A DNA stretch of 64,000 bases. Origin: Actinomyces oris (GTDB lineage: Bacteria; Actinomycetota; Actinomycetes; Actinomycetales; Actinomycetaceae). A program made the translations under genes and the position numbers. Positions 62,558-64,000 of this stretch are shown in pieces. The notes beneath the pieces were generated by a model. It did not search any database and was not told the origin of the DNA. It was given only the letters and a program-made list of their open reading frames with translations. The stretch lies in assembly GCF_001553935.1 (NCBI RefSeq), contig NZ_CP014232.1, positions 2,418,001-2,482,000 of the forward strand. The letters run 5' to 3'. The stretch's first letter is position 1. Each line of letters begins with the position of its first letter.

Positions 62558-63820
62558 GTGACGGACATCCTGGACGAACTGCAGTGGCGCGGGCTCATCG
62601 CCCAGCACACCGACATTGACGCGCTGCGAGCGGCGCTCAGCGACGGGGCCGTCACCTTCTATTGCGGGTTCGACCCCACGGCGCCGAGCCTTCACCACGG
62701 GCACCTCGTAGCCGTCAAGGTCATGCGCCATCTTCAGTTGGCCGGGCACCGTCCGCTGGCGCTGGTGGGTGGGGCGACCGGCCTCATCGGCGACCCGCGC
62801 GCCAAGGGGGAGCGCAGCCTCAACACCAAGGACGTCGTTGCCGGCTGGGCGGCCAGCCTGCAGGAACAGCTCGAGAACCTTCTCGACTTCAGCGGGGACA
62901 ACCCGGCGCAGATCGTCAACAACCTGGACTGGACCCAGGCGATGAGCGCCATTGACTTCCTGCGGGACCTGGGCAAGCACTTCCGCATGGGCACCATGCT
63001 CTCCAAGGACATCGTCGCCCGGCGCCTGGCCAGCGAGGAGGGCATCTCCTACACAGAGTTCAGCTACCAGGTCCTCCAGGCCAACGACTACCTCGAGCTC
63101 TACCGACGCTACGGCTGCACCCTGGAGGTCGGCGGCAACGACCAGTGGGGCAACCTCGTGGGCGGGATGGACCTCATCCACAAGGTCGAGGGCGCCTCGG
63201 TCCACGTCATGACCAACCCCCTCATCACCAAGGCCGACGGCACCAAGTTCGGTAAGTCCGAGGGCGGGGCGATCTGGCTCAACCCCGAGATGCTCAGCCC
63301 CTACGGCTTCTACCAGTTCTGGCTCCAGGTCGACGACGCCGACGTTGTGCGCTTCCTCAAGGTCTTCACCTTCCTGGAGCGCGAGGAGATTGAGCGCCTG
63401 GAGGCGGTGACGGCCGAGAACCCGAAGGCACGTGAGGCGCAGCGGGTTCTGGCGCACGAAGTCTGCACGTGGGTCCACGGAGCCGGCGCGACTGCCCAGG
63501 CCGAAGCGGCGACCTCCGCACTGTGGGGCCGCGGCGACCTCGCCGACATCGATGAGGCGACGATCCTGGCGGCTACGGCTGATCTCGCCTCCGGTGACGT
63601 GACAGTCGGACAGACCACGATCGTGGACCTGCTTGTGGGCACGGGGCTGGAGCGCGGGCGCAATGCGGCCCGCAAAACCATTGCCGGAGGCGGGGCCTAC
63701 ATCAACAACGTCAAGGTGGCCGACGAGACCGCGGTCATCGGTCCCGAGCATCTGCTCGCCGGGGGAGTGGTGCTGGTGCGCAAGGGACGGCGGAACCTAG
63801 CCGTCGGACGTGCGGCTTAG
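62558..63820 (+). CDS. tyrS: Tyrosyl-tRNA synthetase
   Basis: 420 aa from GTG 62558 (SD GGAAGG); upstream frame to 62390 carries no conserved sequence. Class Ic synthetase: YCGFDPTAPSLHHGHLVAVKVM (HIGH motif as HHGH), GGNDQWGNLVGGMDLI, KADGTKFGKSEGGAIWL (KMSKS as KFGKS) and a C-terminal S4 RNA-binding domain (GRNAARKTIAGGGAYINNVKV). No T-box or attenuator was recognised upstream. Confidence 0.97.
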   Translation: MTDILDELQWRGLIAQHTDIDALRAALSDGAVTFYCGFDPTAPSLHHGHLVAVKVMRHLQLAGHRPLALVGGATGLIGDPRAKGERSLNTKDVVAGWAASLQEQLENLLDFSGDNPAQIVNNLDWTQAMSAIDFLRDLGKHFRMGTMLSKDIVARRLASEEGISYTEFSYQVLQANDYLELYRRYGCTLEVGGNDQWGNLVGGMDLIHKVEGASVHVMTNPLITKADGTKFGKSEGGAIWLNPEMLSPYGFYQFWLQVDDADVVRFLKVFTFLEREEIERLEAVTAENPKAREAQRVLAHEVCTWVHGAGATAQAEAATSALWGRGDLADIDEATILAATADLASGDVTVGQTTIVDLLVGTGLERGRNAARKTIAGGGAYINNVKVADETAVIGPEHLLAGGVVLVRKGRRNLAVGRAA

Positions 63821-63863
63821 GCTTCTCTCGAGGGGAAATCCTCGCTTTGCAAACACAGCTGTT

Positions 63864-63900
63864 GAGCGGTGACGGCGCCTTGTGGGCACCGTCACCGCTC
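63864..63900 (+). terminator. Terminator after tyrS
   Basis: 63864-63879 pairs with 63885-63900 (16 bp with one C/A mismatch), 5-nt loop TTGTG, followed by ATCAGTTTG. Separates tyrS from the promoter immediately downstream. Confidence 0.75.
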
Positions 63901-63906
63901 ATCAGT

Positions 63907-64000
63907 TTGACGGGTTGGTGGTCGGTGCGTAATGTTCTCTCCGGCCCGAAACGGGGAGGATGAATTTCCTCAGACCGGCCGGGGACTGAGAACTGAAGAG
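63907..64000 (+). promoter_or_regulatory. Probable rRNA operon promoter and leader (3' end outside window)
   Basis: TTGACG (63907-63912), 17-bp spacer, TAATGT (63930-63935), the best-spaced promoter in the window. It is followed by GCCCGAAACGGGG (about 63944-63956), like the CCGAAGCGGG stem of mycobacterial pre-rRNA leaders, and by TGAGAACTGAAGAG at the very end, like the conserved GAGAACT box before actinobacterial 16S genes. So an rrn operon probably begins just beyond base 64000. Confidence 0.6.

Overview
The window is a high-GC actinobacterial chromosome segment with dense, head-to-tail genes and frequent ATGA/GTGA overlaps. Gene content and order, an LPXTG-type surface protein at the left edge and the many GTG starts point to the family Actinomycetaceae, most likely an oral-type Actinomyces; the genus is inferred from general resemblance, not from a marker gene. 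No prophage, transposase, CRISPR array or tRNA was recognised.

Layout. 1-2.2 kb: the 3' part of a sortase-anchored beta-helix protein and a small unknown gene. 2.2-5.9 kb: a SAM-I-family riboswitch followed by metF-metE. 6-25.8 kb: histidine genes hisD, hisC, hisB, an unknown gene, hisH and hisA(priA). They are interrupted by a candidate synthase-dependent exopolysaccharide locus (7.5-15.1 kb: 2-TM protein, GT2 synthase, anchored lectin-like protein, UDP-GlcNAc 2-epimerase, DUF2334 deacetylase, Tat lipoprotein glycosidase), a RecQ-phosphoribosyltransferase fusion, a Na+/H+ antiporter and, further on, a reversed Ser/Thr kinase. 25.9-28.8 kb: a minus-strand phospholipid trio (CDP-alcohol phosphatidyltransferase, CdsA, PlsC-like). 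29-32.6 kb: SseB-like protein and an ABC exporter. 32.6-35.4 kb: infC (ATC start)-rpmI-rplT with a structured leader, then a SpoU methyltransferase. 35.4-37.5 kb: a GT1 glycosyltransferase and a TetR regulator with an apparent autoregulatory operator.

37.6-41.3 kb: a four-gene polar amino-acid ABC importer preceded by a short reading frame encoding MRMRMCCCCCR. Five consecutive Cys codons behind a perfect Shine-Dalgarno suggest a cysteine-sensing attenuator and therefore a cystine/cysteine importer. 41.4-46.1 kb: MarR and MerR regulators, a small membrane protein, an ABC exporter and a short relic of its permease gene. 46.3-50.7 kb: pheST and a flavodoxin. 50.7-60 kb: arginine biosynthesis argC-J-B-D-R, argG and argH with an ARG box; argF is absent and a formate/nitrite transporter separates argG from argH. 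60-63.8 kb: 3-methyladenine glycosylase, a SRPBCC-MarR-methyltransferase group and tyrS. The last 100 bases look like the promoter and leader of an rRNA operon.

The strongest observations for follow-up are the poly-Cys leader, the riboswitch whose P1 helix contains the metF ribosome-binding site, and the exopolysaccharide locus that combines a PNAG-type synthase with an enzyme making UDP-ManNAc.
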